Source of the DNA: Picocystis sp. L7
Lineage: Eukaryota; Chlorophyta; Picocystophyceae; Picocystales; Picocystaceae
Direction of reading: 5' to 3'
Length of the DNA: 64,000 nt
Assembly (NCBI GenBank): GCA_020975725.1
Contig: QXJR01000015.1
Coordinates: 62,001 to 126,000, forward strand
Of the stretch, positions 11,778-22,000 are shown piece by piece. The notes under the pieces were generated by a model that was not told the DNA's origin, did no database searches, and was given only the letters and a program-made list of their open reading frames with translations. Numbering within the stretch: position 1 is the stretch's first letter; the number at the start of each line of letters is the position of its first letter. The position numbers and the translations under genes were made by a program.

Positions 11778-12244
11778 GAGGGGTAGGTTCGGACTGTCCT
11801 TTCCCATGGGCACCGACCCAAACTCGGGGGGGGGGGTTCCATCCCAGCTTGGATCCCGTCCCGTCCCACCTCACACGGTTCGTAGAAGTAGAGAGGAAAC
11901 CGACCTTGGACGCACCCCACAACCAACTGCTCTGAAGGAAACAAACGATCGCAAAACACACGAGCCAATCAAGGCCGTGACAGCAAGAACGGAGCATCGC
12001 TCGAAACAACTGATAGCCACACCCATACCAAGCTTGCATCCGCCTGGAAATCGGATGGTTCGCGTTTCGACAGAGCTGCCACAACCCCAACCTCATCACC
12101 AAGCGACCTTCCTCCCTGACCTCCTGACGCGCCGCTGAACGCACAAGACATCCGGACGATCGACGACAACGCTCAAACGGGGTCTCGCCATTCCATCAGA
12201 CCGATTCAAAACTGGTTTCATCACGATTGGAAAAGCAAAGGAAT

Positions 12245-12249
12245 TTACA
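12245..12249 (-). promoter_or_regulatory. Polyadenylation signal TGTAA (pirin gene)
   Basis: TTACA on the plus strand, 48 nt past the pirin stop, reads TGTAA on the gene strand, the chlorophyte-type signal. Confidence 0.55.
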
Positions 12250-12296
12250 CAAGGGACTTTGCAGTCCATCAAACAGGAAACATGGGATCGTTGGTC

Positions 12297-13337
12297 TTAA
12301 TTGCTGTCGTCTGCCCACACGTCGTCGTCTGGGTCCTGCAAGCGGTTGCTCTGGTAATCGGAAAATGCCTGGTAGATCTCCTCCTGGGTGTTCATGACGA
12401 AAGGACCGTGCTGCACGATGGGTTCCCCGATGGGGAGACCACCGAACAACAGAAAACGCATGCCTTCCTCGGTGCTGCATTCCAGGCGATCGCCGTCCTC
12501 CAGGACCACCGCGCACTCGTTGGCGACCTTGGTGCCACCGATCGAACCCTTGCCTTGGCACACGTAAGCGAAAGCGTTCCAGCCGCGAGGAACAGGTTGC
12601 ACAAAGGCGGATCCCGGATCCATCTTGACGTCCAGGGCCAGGATGGGATGCTTGGTCTTCACTGCACCTTGCTGTCCATCCACCTCCCCAGCGAGGACGC
12701 GCACTTGGGTCCCTTGTTGCTGGATCACCGGCACGCCTTCCGCTTGGATGTCTTGGTACCTGGGTTTGCACATCTTCTCCTTCTTCGGTAGGTTGACCCA
12801 GAGCTGGAATCCCCACAGCGGTGCATCTCCCGAGCTCTCCGGCATTTCGCTGTGCACGATTCCTCTTCCTGCCGTCATCCACTGCACGCCACCGGGACCG
12901 ATGACTCCTTTGTTGCCCAAGGAATCCTCGTGTCGGACCCTACCGTCGAGCACGATGGTGACGGTTTCTTGTCCGCGGTGTGGATGCCAGGGGAACCCTG
13001 CTTTCGCGTCCTTGGAGGGCAACCTAAGCTCGTCGAGCATGAGGAAAGGATCGAGGTTCCTCAGCGCCGGCGTTCCCAGCGTCCTACACACTCGTACCCC
13101 TGCCCCTTCGCTGAGATGGGTTCCTCGCACCACCTTCCCTGCCTTTCTGGCCATCGTTGCCGCGGCCATGCCTCTTTCGACCCGCAGCGGTCCTCCTGGT
13201 TCCTTCCAGCACCTTCGAAGCAGCAGCCACGCGGTCGCAAGCAGCAAGAAACCGAGTCCTGCTCCGCCGATTCGCGTGCTCGGCTGCTTTCTCTTCCGGA
13301 TGGTGTGCATCTGTCCCTGTTTCTTCCCCCTGGACAT
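12297..13337 (-). CDS. Pirin-like cupin protein with an N-terminal membrane anchor
   Basis: Pirins are iron-binding bicupin proteins, some acting as quercetinases or transcription cofactors. From the ATG at 13337 the product has 346 residues. Its N-terminus is basic and then has a hydrophobic segment (about residues 22-40, GFLLLATAWLLL) before the pirin domain. The N-terminal cupin shows the family metal-binding pattern: PWHPHRGQETVT and later GRGIVHSEMP. The C-terminal pirin domain contains the GGLPIGEPIVQHGPFVMNT stretch typical of the family and is complete. The anchor is unusual because most pirins are soluble. It could equally be an organelle-targeting segment. A longer frame reaches 13553, but its extra residues look like non-coding upstream sequence. 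Confidence 0.9.
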   Translation of the reverse strand: MSRGKKQGQMHTIRKRKQPSTRIGGAGLGFLLLATAWLLLRRCWKEPGGPLRVERGMAAATMARKAGKVVRGTHLSEGAGVRVCRTLGTPALRNLDPFLMLDELRLPSKDAKAGFPWHPHRGQETVTIVLDGRVRHEDSLGNKGVIGPGGVQWMTAGRGIVHSEMPESSGDAPLWGFQLWVNLPKKEKMCKPRYQDIQAEGVPVIQQQGTQVRVLAGEVDGQQGAVKTKHPILALDVKMDPGSAFVQPVPRGWNAFAYVCQGKGSIGGTKVANECAVVLEDGDRLECSTEEGMRFLLFGGLPIGEPIVQHGPFVMNTQEEIYQAFSDYQSNRLQDPDDDVWADDSN

Positions 13338-14165
13338 ATCCTCACCCCTCCGGTGAGGGAGGGGCCACCCCCAGGGACCGTGAAGATGGCCCATCCCGGA
13401 TCGGACGAAGACCGGTCCTTGTCCGGTCCATGGATCACGCGAGGGATGAGGCGAGGGGGAGAGGGTTCGAGGGACCACGGGGGTCACGTGGGAGATCGGG
13501 GGTGTGCGAACCGTCACCACAGGCATGCATGGTGGGGATGGGACCCACCACACACGATGCAGGTGCTTCCGAATGGCCGCCCGTCGATCCTAGGAGAGGG
13601 AAGACGTGGAGCGGGAGAATCGATGGGAACGAACCACCGTGAAGACGGTCCACACGGCACGGCATTCGATTGGGATGCTTCCCCAACCCGGGTATGGGTG
13701 TTGCTCATGGTTAGAACGGCTCCTCTCTTTCGGGTGCCACCCCGACCGATGTCCAAGATCATGCGTCGAACAGATCGGGCTTCCCCTTCCCTTGCATACC
13801 TACGCCACGGCCCCTGTTCCTCCACGCGAAGCCGTGCATCTCGAACCTTCCTCTTCCGCACGCATCCTTCGTCCTGCCGACCTTGTCCGCACCCCCCCAT
13901 CCATCCTCGACCCTCCCACGGACGTCCCATCCATGCTTCTCTCCACGAACGCGTCGCCTGGACTCCTCTTTCGACGCTCGACATCCTTCTCCGCCTCTTC
14001 TCCAACCACCCCCAGCGTGGTCGTATTCAACCGGTGCACCGACGAGGGGAAGTCGGTTGAGACACAATCAACCTTCCCCCCGTCCCCAACCCCCCCTTGA
14101 AAAGTTAACCGTAGGGTTTAGTACGAGGAAGCAGGTCCAGGCCAAGTCCACGTCAAAAGGCGACG
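13338..14165. other. Divergent intergenic region between pirin and CHLH
   Basis: High G+C and CpG-rich, no recognisable gene; it presumably holds both promoters. I see no clear TATA box. Confidence 0.45.
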
Positions 14166-17100
14166 ATGGCGACGACGATGCGCGCCACGTGCTGCGCTCC
14201 TGCGCCGCGTGCACGGGCCCATGCGCGGACCAAAAGGAGCAGAGAGACGTGGAAGACGTCCAGACGGATCAGCTGGGTGACTGAAGCCGTGGAAAGCCGA
14301 GCGGAACGGTTCAGCAAGGCGTTGGAAGGGAAGCCATGGGAACAGGCCGAAGACGATGCAAAATTGCTGATTCGAGACGCCGAAGATACCATGCACGAAG
14401 CGAGAACGGAGTTGGAACGCGTGGAAGAAGATATGGACAAGATATTCCAGGACACATTCCAAGGGATTGTCGTACAACTGGGAGAAGAAGAGTCGAAGGA
14501 GGACACGACAGAGACGGGAACCGACAAGCCACGAATGGACGTGCAAGAGCTGTTCAAGAAAGGGAGAAAGAAGCCCACGGGTACCAGGAAAACAGTTGTG
14601 ATTGAAAATATGAGCGAAGAGGAGTTTGCCGAGCTTGGGAGGAAAGATCCAGAACTCTTCCGGGGCCTCACTGAAGCAGCTAGTCGCAAGAATAAGGATG
14701 CATGGCTTGCATTTCAGACCAAAGCTCACGAACTGAAACTCAAACGAGAGAGGATCACTCGAGCACTTGAGTCTGCAGAGGTAGATCTCAGGGCATTGAT
14801 ACAACAGGCAGATCTTGCCAATCAAGCGCATGAACAAGAGCTGGCCACAGACCAAGGGGAATCCGTGGAGGAGGAGCGGAAGATTGCTCCCAAAACTGGG
14901 CAAGCGCGTATTGTTCTGATCACCGGCTTTGAATCCTTCAATGTTGCGTTGTATGTTGATGTAGCAGAGAGGTTGAAGGATCTCACAGGGGGAGATGTGG
15001 TCTTATCTGTGTTCTCCGATAGAGACATCACTTTGAAAGCGGATGTGGTGGCGGATGAACTGGACAAAGCAGATGTGATTTTTGCCTCTCTCTTGTTTGA
15101 TTTTGATCAGGTTGAATGGTTGAGAGAACGGATTGGGCGCATACCTATCAGGCTCATCTTTGAATCAAGCCTGGAACTGATGTCACAAACGTCAATTGGT
15201 AGCTTTCAAATGAAACCTGGGCAGGGCGGTGAGAAAGCAGGCCCTCCAGCACCCGTTAAAGCTGTGTTGTCCAAGTTTGGCAGTGGAAGAGAAGAGGATC
15301 GAATGGTTGGTTACTTGAGCTTCCTCAAGGTTGGACCCAAGCTTCTACAGTTTGTGCCTGGAAAGAGGGCGAAGGATTTGAGGAATTGGTTGACTGTCTA
15401 TAGCTACTGGAACCAAGGCGGAGCTGAGAATGTTGCTTCCATGTTTGTGTATCTCGTGAACGAGTACCTATTGGATACTGGCCTTCAATCCGCACCGGTG
15501 GAAGAGACTCCTGCACTCGGGTTGGTCCACCCGGGTAGAAAAGGATTCTTCGATAGCCCAGCTGAGTACTTGGTATGGCACAAGACAGAATATGAAGGCG
15601 GGAGTACTCTACCAGCTGACGCTCCAGTTGTGGGTCTTCTTCTCTACAGAAAGCACGTCATTACAAAGCAATTCTACATTGCTCAGCTCATCTATGCTCT
15701 AGAGTCAGAGGGGTTGAGACCTGTACCTGTTTTTATCAACGGTGTGGAAGCGCATACAATCGTACGGGATTGGTTCACATCAGCCTCTGAGGTAGAAGCA
15801 GTGTCCAATGGGAAATTGTCTAGGAATCCAACTCTGAGGCGCGATGCAGTGTTTGTGGACGCAGTTGTCTCCACCATTGGATTTCCGCTGGTAGGGGGAC
15901 CAGCTGGCAGCATGGAGAGTGGTAGGCAACAAGATGTGGCAAAGAGTATCCTGCAGTCTAAGAACGTGCCTTACGTTGTGGCTGCGCCGCTCCTGATTCA
16001 AGACGTCAGCAGCTGGGTACGAGATGGTATTCAAGGGCTCCAGACAGTGGTGATGTATGCCCTTCCAGAGCTAGACGGAGCCATCGACACTGTGCCACTT
16101 GGAGGACTTGTGGGTGATAACATTTTCCTTGCCGAAGAGCGAGTTAAGAGGCTGGCAAGTCGCATACTTTCCTGGGTGAATCTCAGAAAGCTCAAGTCCT
16201 TTGATAGAAAGGTGGCGATTGTGCTGTATGGCTTCCCGCCAGGAGTAGGGGCAACCGGCACCGCAGCACTACTCAATGTACCAGAGTCGTTATCTCGGAT
16301 GCTCTCGACTCTTAAGTCGCAGGGCTACGACGTGGGAGAATTCCAGGGCGACGCTGATGGTGAAATGATTGTGCAAGCTTTGCGACGACTTGAGGACCAA
16401 CGGGCCATATCGCTCGGTGCGAAAGGGTTCAGTAATCTTGAGCAAGATGACCTGAAACGCATGGGAGGTCAATTCTTTGCGAATGATGTTTCGCCTTCGC
16501 GTCTCAAAGAGTGGCTTGAATACCCAAGAGAATGGGGCCCATCCGAATGGGGCCCTCAGCCCACCTTGCCAGACAGCAAGTTCCTTTTGAAGAACTTGGA
16601 GAAGCAGTGGGGCAGTTTGGACGCGTATCAGGGTTTGGGGACGTCCGCCGATGGTAACTTTATCGTGTCAGGGATCCAGTTTGGCAAGGTATTTGTCACA
16701 GTCCAGCCCGCACTTGGAATAGAGGGAGATCCATTGAGGTTGTTGTTCCAGAGAGACCTTTGTCCACACCCTCAGTACTGCGCCTTCTACAAATGGCTCC
16801 AAAATGACTTTGCTGCGGATGCAGTCATTCATTTTGGAATGCATGGAACTGTGGAATGGTTACCTGGATCACCGCTGGGAAACACAGGTTATAGCTGGAG
16901 TGACGTACTCATGGGCAATCTCCCCAACATATACATATATGCTGCCAACAACCCGTCGGAATCTATCATAGCCAAGCGGCGTGGTTACGGGACAATCGTC
17001 TCCTACAATGTGCCTCCGTATGGCAGGGCCGGGCTCTACAAAGAACTGGCAACGCTGAAGGATGTGTTGATCGAGTACAGGGAGAATCCTGTGGCCAATG

Positions 17101-18833
17101 CTAGTTTAAAAGGCACCATTGTTGCCAATGCTGATAGCGCAGGCTTGCTTGCAGACTGTCCACTTTTAGACGCGCAAGGTTTGCAGGTGGATCTCACTCC
17201 AGAATTGGCTGATGAGATGCCAGATGAAGACTTTGAGTCTTACGCGTCTGAACTCTACCAGTATTTGCAACTGGTAGAGAACAGGCTGTTTTCGGAAGGT
17301 TTGCATACACTTGGAGCAGCACCCGACCAAAAGCAAATGGAAGGCTACCTTTCCGCGTACTTTGAGGATGAGTTACCCTCAGAAGCAGTAGAAGCGATTG
17401 CTCGGTCGACTGAAGGTTATGAAGCCATGCGAGCGCAGTTAGAAAGAATCTGGCACCAGGGTGCACAGCTGTCTACCAGCGATGCTGAAAGTGCCCTTCA
17501 AAAGTGCAGAGAAGCTGTGGAAATTAGAGACTTGCTTAACCGCAACACAGAGGAGATGGATGCTATAGTGCGTGCCTTGAATGGAGAGTACATCTGTCCG
17601 GAAGCAGGAGGTGACCTTTTGCGCGATGGTCCGGGAGTACTCCCCACTGGTAGGAATATTCATGCTCTGGATCCCTACAGAATGCCCAGTCCTACAGCAA
17701 TGGAAAGAGGTGCGTCTGCTGCTCAAGCCATCCTCAGCCAGCATCGTGAATCTCACAAAGGTGCATGGCCGGAAACAGTGGCTGTTTCCCTCTGGGGACT
17801 GGATTCTATCAAAACCAGGGGGGAAGCCCTGGCTATTGTTCTTGAGTTGATCGGTGCAAGGCCCGTAAAGGAAGGAACTGGTCGTATAGTGCGATTTGAG
17901 CTCCAACCGTTGGATGAGCTGATCCCTGCTGGTCGTCCTCGGATTGACGTCCTTTGCAACACCAGTGGCATTTTCCGTGATTCATTTGCAAACATCATTG
18001 AGCTACTTGACGATGCATTCCAACGTGCAGCCACTGCAGATGAGCCGCTGGAACTGAACTATATTAAAAAGCATGCTGGCGAAATGGTGTCGAATGGTTT
18101 TAAGAACCCCGCAGCACGCATCTTTAGTAATCCTGCAGGCGACTATGGGAGCATGGTGAACGAGCGCGTGGGGGCAGGGGATTGGGAGCAGGGCGAAGAG
18201 TTGGGTGATACTTGGCAAAGTAGGTACAGTTTTAGTTATGGCCGTGGAGGTGAGAGAGGCACCGCAAGGCCTGAAGTTCTCTCGGCTTTACTCAAAACCA
18301 CCGACCGGGTGGTTCAGCAAGTCGATAGCGTTGAGTATGGGCTTACTGATATCCAAGAATATATGGCCAACACCGGTGCCCTCAAGAAGGCTGCTGAAAC
18401 GGCTAGGGGTGGAGCAAAAGTAGGCTGCAGTATTGTTGAGGCCTTTGGAAAGGACGTGAAGCCTAGGGAGCTGGACCAGGTCCTTCGCCTAGAGTACAGG
18501 TCCAGGTTGCTCAATCCCAAATGGGCAGAGGCCATGGCATCCCAGGGGAGTGGAGGTGCGTACGAGATAAGCCAACGTATGACAGCACTGATTGGTTGGG
18601 GAGCCACGACAGACTTCAAAGAGAACTGGGTGTATGACCAAGCCGCTGAAACATATGCACTTGATCCAGCAATGGCGGAGAAGTTGCGAAGGAACAACCC
18701 ACAGGCGTTCCAAAATGTTGTTCGCCGTTTTTTGGAAGCATCAGGCCGTGGAATGTGGGATGCTGATGAAAGCACACTGGAGAAGCTGCGTGCACTTTAT
18801 GGGGAATTAGACGATGAGCTTGAAGGAGTCTAG
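14166..18833 (+). CDS. CHLH: Magnesium chelatase subunit H (CHLH2-like) with a long coiled-coil N-terminal extension
   Basis: This is the porphyrin-binding CobN-type subunit of Mg-chelatase, which inserts Mg2+ into protoporphyrin IX at the first committed step of chlorophyll synthesis in the plastid. The product has 1555 residues; land-plant CHLH has about 1380. Family homology begins only near residue 246 (RIVLITGFESFNVALYVDV) and runs to the end. Key conserved stretches are LPELDGAIDTVPLGG, VQPALGIEGDPLRLLF, HFGMHGTVEWLPG, YAANNPSESIIAKRRGYG, VLPTGRNIHALDP and EASGRGMWDA. The first 40 residues look like a plastid transit peptide; residues about 40-240 are highly charged and probably coiled coil. 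The HFGMHGTVEWLPG form, rather than HFGTHGSLEFMPG of plant CHLH1, suggests the second, divergent isoform known in green algae. Single uninterrupted exon. Confidence 0.95.
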   Translation: MATTMRATCCAPAPRARAHARTKRSRETWKTSRRISWVTEAVESRAERFSKALEGKPWEQAEDDAKLLIRDAEDTMHEARTELERVEEDMDKIFQDTFQGIVVQLGEEESKEDTTETGTDKPRMDVQELFKKGRKKPTGTRKTVVIENMSEEEFAELGRKDPELFRGLTEAASRKNKDAWLAFQTKAHELKLKRERITRALESAEVDLRALIQQADLANQAHEQELATDQGESVEEERKIAPKTGQARIVLITGFESFNVALYVDVAERLKDLTGGDVVLSVFSDRDITLKADVVADELDKADVIFASLLFDFDQVEWLRERIGRIPIRLIFESSLELMSQTSIGSFQMKPGQGGEKAGPPAPVKAVLSKFGSGREEDRMVGYLSFLKVGPKLLQFVPGKRAKDLRNWLTVYSYWNQGGAENVASMFVYLVNEYLLDTGLQSAPVEETPALGLVHPGRKGFFDSPAEYLVWHKTEYEGGSTLPADAPVVGLLLYRKHVITKQFYIAQLIYALESEGLRPVPVFINGVEAHTIVRDWFTSASEVEAVSNGKLSRNPTLRRDAVFVDAVVSTIGFPLVGGPAGSMESGRQQDVAKSILQSKNVPYVVAAPLLIQDVSSWVRDGIQGLQTVVMYALPELDGAIDTVPLGGLVGDNIFLAEERVKRLASRILSWVNLRKLKSFDRKVAIVLYGFPPGVGATGTAALLNVPESLSRMLSTLKSQGYDVGEFQGDADGEMIVQALRRLEDQRAISLGAKGFSNLEQDDLKRMGGQFFANDVSPSRLKEWLEYPREWGPSEWGPQPTLPDSKFLLKNLEKQWGSLDAYQGLGTSADGNFIVSGIQFGKVFVTVQPALGIEGDPLRLLFQRDLCPHPQYCAFYKWLQNDFAADAVIHFGMHGTVEWLPGSPLGNTGYSWSDVLMGNLPNIYIYAANNPSESIIAKRRGYGTIVSYNVPPYGRAGLYKELATLKDVLIEYRENPVANASLKGTIVANADSAGLLADCPLLDAQGLQVDLTPELADEMPDEDFESYASELYQYLQLVENRLFSEGLHTLGAAPDQKQMEGYLSAYFEDELPSEAVEAIARSTEGYEAMRAQLERIWHQGAQLSTSDAESALQKCREAVEIRDLLNRNTEEMDAIVRALNGEYICPEAGGDLLRDGPGVLPTGRNIHALDPYRMPSPTAMERGASAAQAILSQHRESHKGAWPETVAVSLWGLDSIKTRGEALAIVLELIGARPVKEGTGRIVRFELQPLDELIPAGRPRIDVLCNTSGIFRDSFANIIELLDDAFQRAATADEPLELNYIKKHAGEMVSNGFKNPAARIFSNPAGDYGSMVNERVGAGDWEQGEELGDTWQSRYSFSYGRGGERGTARPEVLSALLKTTDRVVQQVDSVEYGLTDIQEYMANTGALKKAAETARGGAKVGCSIVEAFGKDVKPRELDQVLRLEYRSRLLNPKWAEAMASQGSGGAYEISQRMTALIGWGATTDFKENWVYDQAAETYALDPAMAEKLRRNNPQAFQNVVRRFLEASGRGMWDADESTLEKLRALYGELDDELEGV

Positions 18834-19077
18834 AAGTTGGCAAGGTGTCCAACCCTGCAGAGGCTGTAGACTTGCACTTGGAGTCTAGGCTTGTGTCTCG
18901 TGTGCCATTGATCAAGGGAGACCATGATGCAGCATGCTAGTCAAGCATCGTGGCAATTTATTTCCTTCAAGCTCAAGACCGTAAAACCCATGCTTGTAAA
19001 TATGTTTGAAATTTTGGGATTGTCAACACTGCTTTGTGGTATGACTTCGCGATGCGCACAGTAAATCATCATTGAAG
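18834..19077. other. Shared 3' flank of the convergent CHLH and myosin genes
   Basis: The two stop codons are only 244 bp apart. The sequence is CpG-poor and contains one plus-strand TGTAA at 18995-18999. Confidence 0.6.
18995..18999 (+). promoter_or_regulatory. Polyadenylation signal TGTAA (CHLH gene)
   Basis: Plus-strand TGTAA 162 nt after the CHLH stop, in an A/T-rich 3' flank. Confidence 0.5.
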
Positions 19078-22000
19078 CTATCCTGTTTGGACAAGCACAT
19101 TGGCAAAATTTTCTGGCACCACCTTGCTCGCACATTCATGCTCGATGTCTCTGTATTTACCAAGGATGGCCTTCATACTGAATTGTATCGGCTCCGGAAA
19201 CTCGTCCTCTTTGTCTGACATGTTGCCGAACAGGCGTTCCTCCACATCGAACAAAAGACACTCCGCCTTACCGTCATTCTGCTGGGCTGTGATGGCTTTT
19301 CGTAAGTCTGCCAGAAGGGCAACCGTAGCATGGGAAGTAGATCTTGGGGCCAACCAATCATCGTGGTGATGGGCCGTCAGCTGCACAACCTGCGTCAAGG
19401 TGAGTGCTGGGCACACTCTCCCGAGAAACTCCCCTGGGTGAACACCTTGTCTGTGAGCCCGCGACAAGTCCTCTTTGTGGACCTGGAGGAAATGCGCGGC
19501 TTCTTCAATATGACACAGGGATGCAGAAATTTCATGCTCACTCCCACACCATCCCTCTCCATCGTGCTTGGCCCATTCTTCAATCATGACGATGCCTGCA
19601 GAAATAGATCTAGCATTTCTAGTGCTACAGCACTCGCGTCGCATCAGCAGAGTGTTGAGAAGTTCTGCATCGATGAACCTGAAGACACGTAGAAAAAAGT
19701 ACCGTACGGTGGCGGGTGGTACCATTTTGCTCTGAAGAACCTGAAGGGCAGTGGTCAGACTCGACACAACGTTCCTCCAAGGGCTCGCAAGCAAATCGTC
19801 CTCTCCATCCAGCAATGGCAGTTCACTCTTGATGGAAGAGGGTGCTGATGCTTTCAAGGAAGGTGGTTTGCTAGGATGCTGAACATCGAGCTTAGCCTGG
19901 CTGCATGCCACGAGGTGGGGTTCCAGTTCGGACTTGACAGTAGTTAAGACGAGGTGGGCCAGGCGAGTGATCAAGGATCGTACCAGCTGACGGCAAGAAG
20001 ATAAGTGCCTCCTTGTGTGACTTTCCTCCGAGGATGCATATCCGTGAGCCAGGAAGGCTTCCAAAGCAATGGATACAGACAGCCAATGGGCTTGCGTTTC
20101 TAACATGCCAGAAGAGGCGACTCGACGCACTCTTGAAGTCACGACGTTTAGGGCACCATCGACGCTGAGCCATTCGTCAGTTCCATCGTAAAATCCACCA
20201 GTTGCAGGCAGAACAGGTTTGGTTGTCCTGCACGACCATTTGTACAAGCAATCAGCGATGAGCCATGCACTGTGTGGGACACCAAACACAACTTTTGCAA
20301 GGGCTCTGCTCGAACCTCCAACGAAGGACTTGGACGCATCCTTCAAGCCATTGCGCTCTAAGTGGATCGTTTCAGTATTCCTGGAGAAGGCTGCTCGCAC
20401 AAACCTGTCCACTTCAGACCGGTGGACGTAGTTTGCTGCACTCTTTGGTCGAGAGGCAGGCTTCTTGGCACTTGCCGAAGATGGTGTTTTGGCCTCTAGC
20501 ACTTGATTTTGCAAAATGTCGAGGCGGCATAGGGCATCGGCCAGCCTCACTTCGTAGTCTGTTGCGGTGGCTCTCCACTGGTCAATTTCTTGGCTTTCTT
20601 GCTCCAACTGTGTCTCAAGCTTCTGGATCCTGGATTTTTCCTCTTGACCGGCAATTCTTGACTCCTCAAGCAAGGTGCCCACCTGGTCAAGCTCCACCAA
20701 CAACTTCAAAACTTTGCCCTCATTAGCTGCATTTTCCTCTTGCAGACTAAGCATTCTTTCTTTGATTTCCTCTTCACTAGCGACCTTCTCTTCGAGAATT
20801 TTAATTTTAGAGAGGAGCGAGTCATTTTCTGATTCTTTCTGGGCCAGTTGGGTTCTCAAAGCAAAAAGTTCATCCTGGTAGAAGTGAAGATCTCTCTGCA
20901 ACTCTTCACATTCATTGGCTTGAATCGTCGATGCGTTTTGCAGCTGCAAAAGCAGGTGTTCCTTTGCTTCAAGCTTCTCTTGGAGTTGCAAAGTCGAAGC
21001 TGTGAGTGGCTCCCCAAGCACTGGGGATGCAGCCGAATCTGCTGAAGGTGGAGCAGTACTTTCTGGAGCTTCGGTCGATGTGTCTACTACCATGGGGCCT
21101 GCCGTGGATCTAAGAGCTTTTAACTCCACCTCCCTTTCTTCCAAAGATATCTGTAGCTCCACCAACGAAGCTTTGAGCTGTGCATTTTCTTCTTCCAATC
21201 TAGAAACATACTGCTGCTTGGCTTTTCTCTTCTGGACACGATTCATTGCAAGTTTTTTACGTACAAATTTCTGCAAAACAATGGCAGCTTGTTCTCTTCG
21301 CCGTCTTACTAATGCTTTCTTCCCTGCTTCAGTGTCCTTGAGGTACCTCTGTCTTGCCAACCACATACGCATGAAGGATTGAATGCGGATGGCCGACTGT
21401 TCCTGTTTGTGCTCAATGAAAGCCCTCCTGACCAAAGCCATGCGCCAATATGATTGGATGGAGATAGCAGCCTTTTCGACACGGAGCCGGCGCAACTTTT
21501 TACGGGCTGCTAAACCCCTTACTCCTGCTTGCAATTGGATGGTTGAACTGCGCAATTTTTGGTACCACTGCTTGGCCTTATAGGACTTCCAACAAGCCTG
21601 CATCAGAAGCGCAGCTTCTGTCCACCGTTGGTTGACTGCAGACTCAAGAACAGCAAGACAACCTGCTTTTAGAAAGACGCGCGTGTGCCCAAGTTGCCAG
21701 CCATTGGCACCGGTCACCTGCAACACGTTTTTTGTGATGGCTTTAGCGGCATGCTCATCCCACCCCATCTTTGGACCATACTTGGTTGTGGGAATCAGTA
21801 GACCATACCGAATTGCAAATTGAAGGTAGAACTTTCGAGCAGGAAACCCCTGATTGGCGATGCGCACCGCTTCCATCACTCCTCCACAGCGCAGCTGTTC
21901 CAAAGAGTAGGACGAGTCGAATTCGCCTGGCTCGCCCTGAGGATTTGGCTTGATGCAGCGAATGTAATGTGGCTGTGTTTTTCGTAGGGCTCTCATCAGC

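Larger units (their letters stand above)
11348..12296. other. Intergenic region, with a hairpin at 11741-11777
   Basis: No recognisable gene. It should hold the missing first exon(s) and promoter of the proteasome gene and the 3' flank of pirin. It contains homopolymer G and C runs and one long inverted repeat. Confidence 0.4.
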
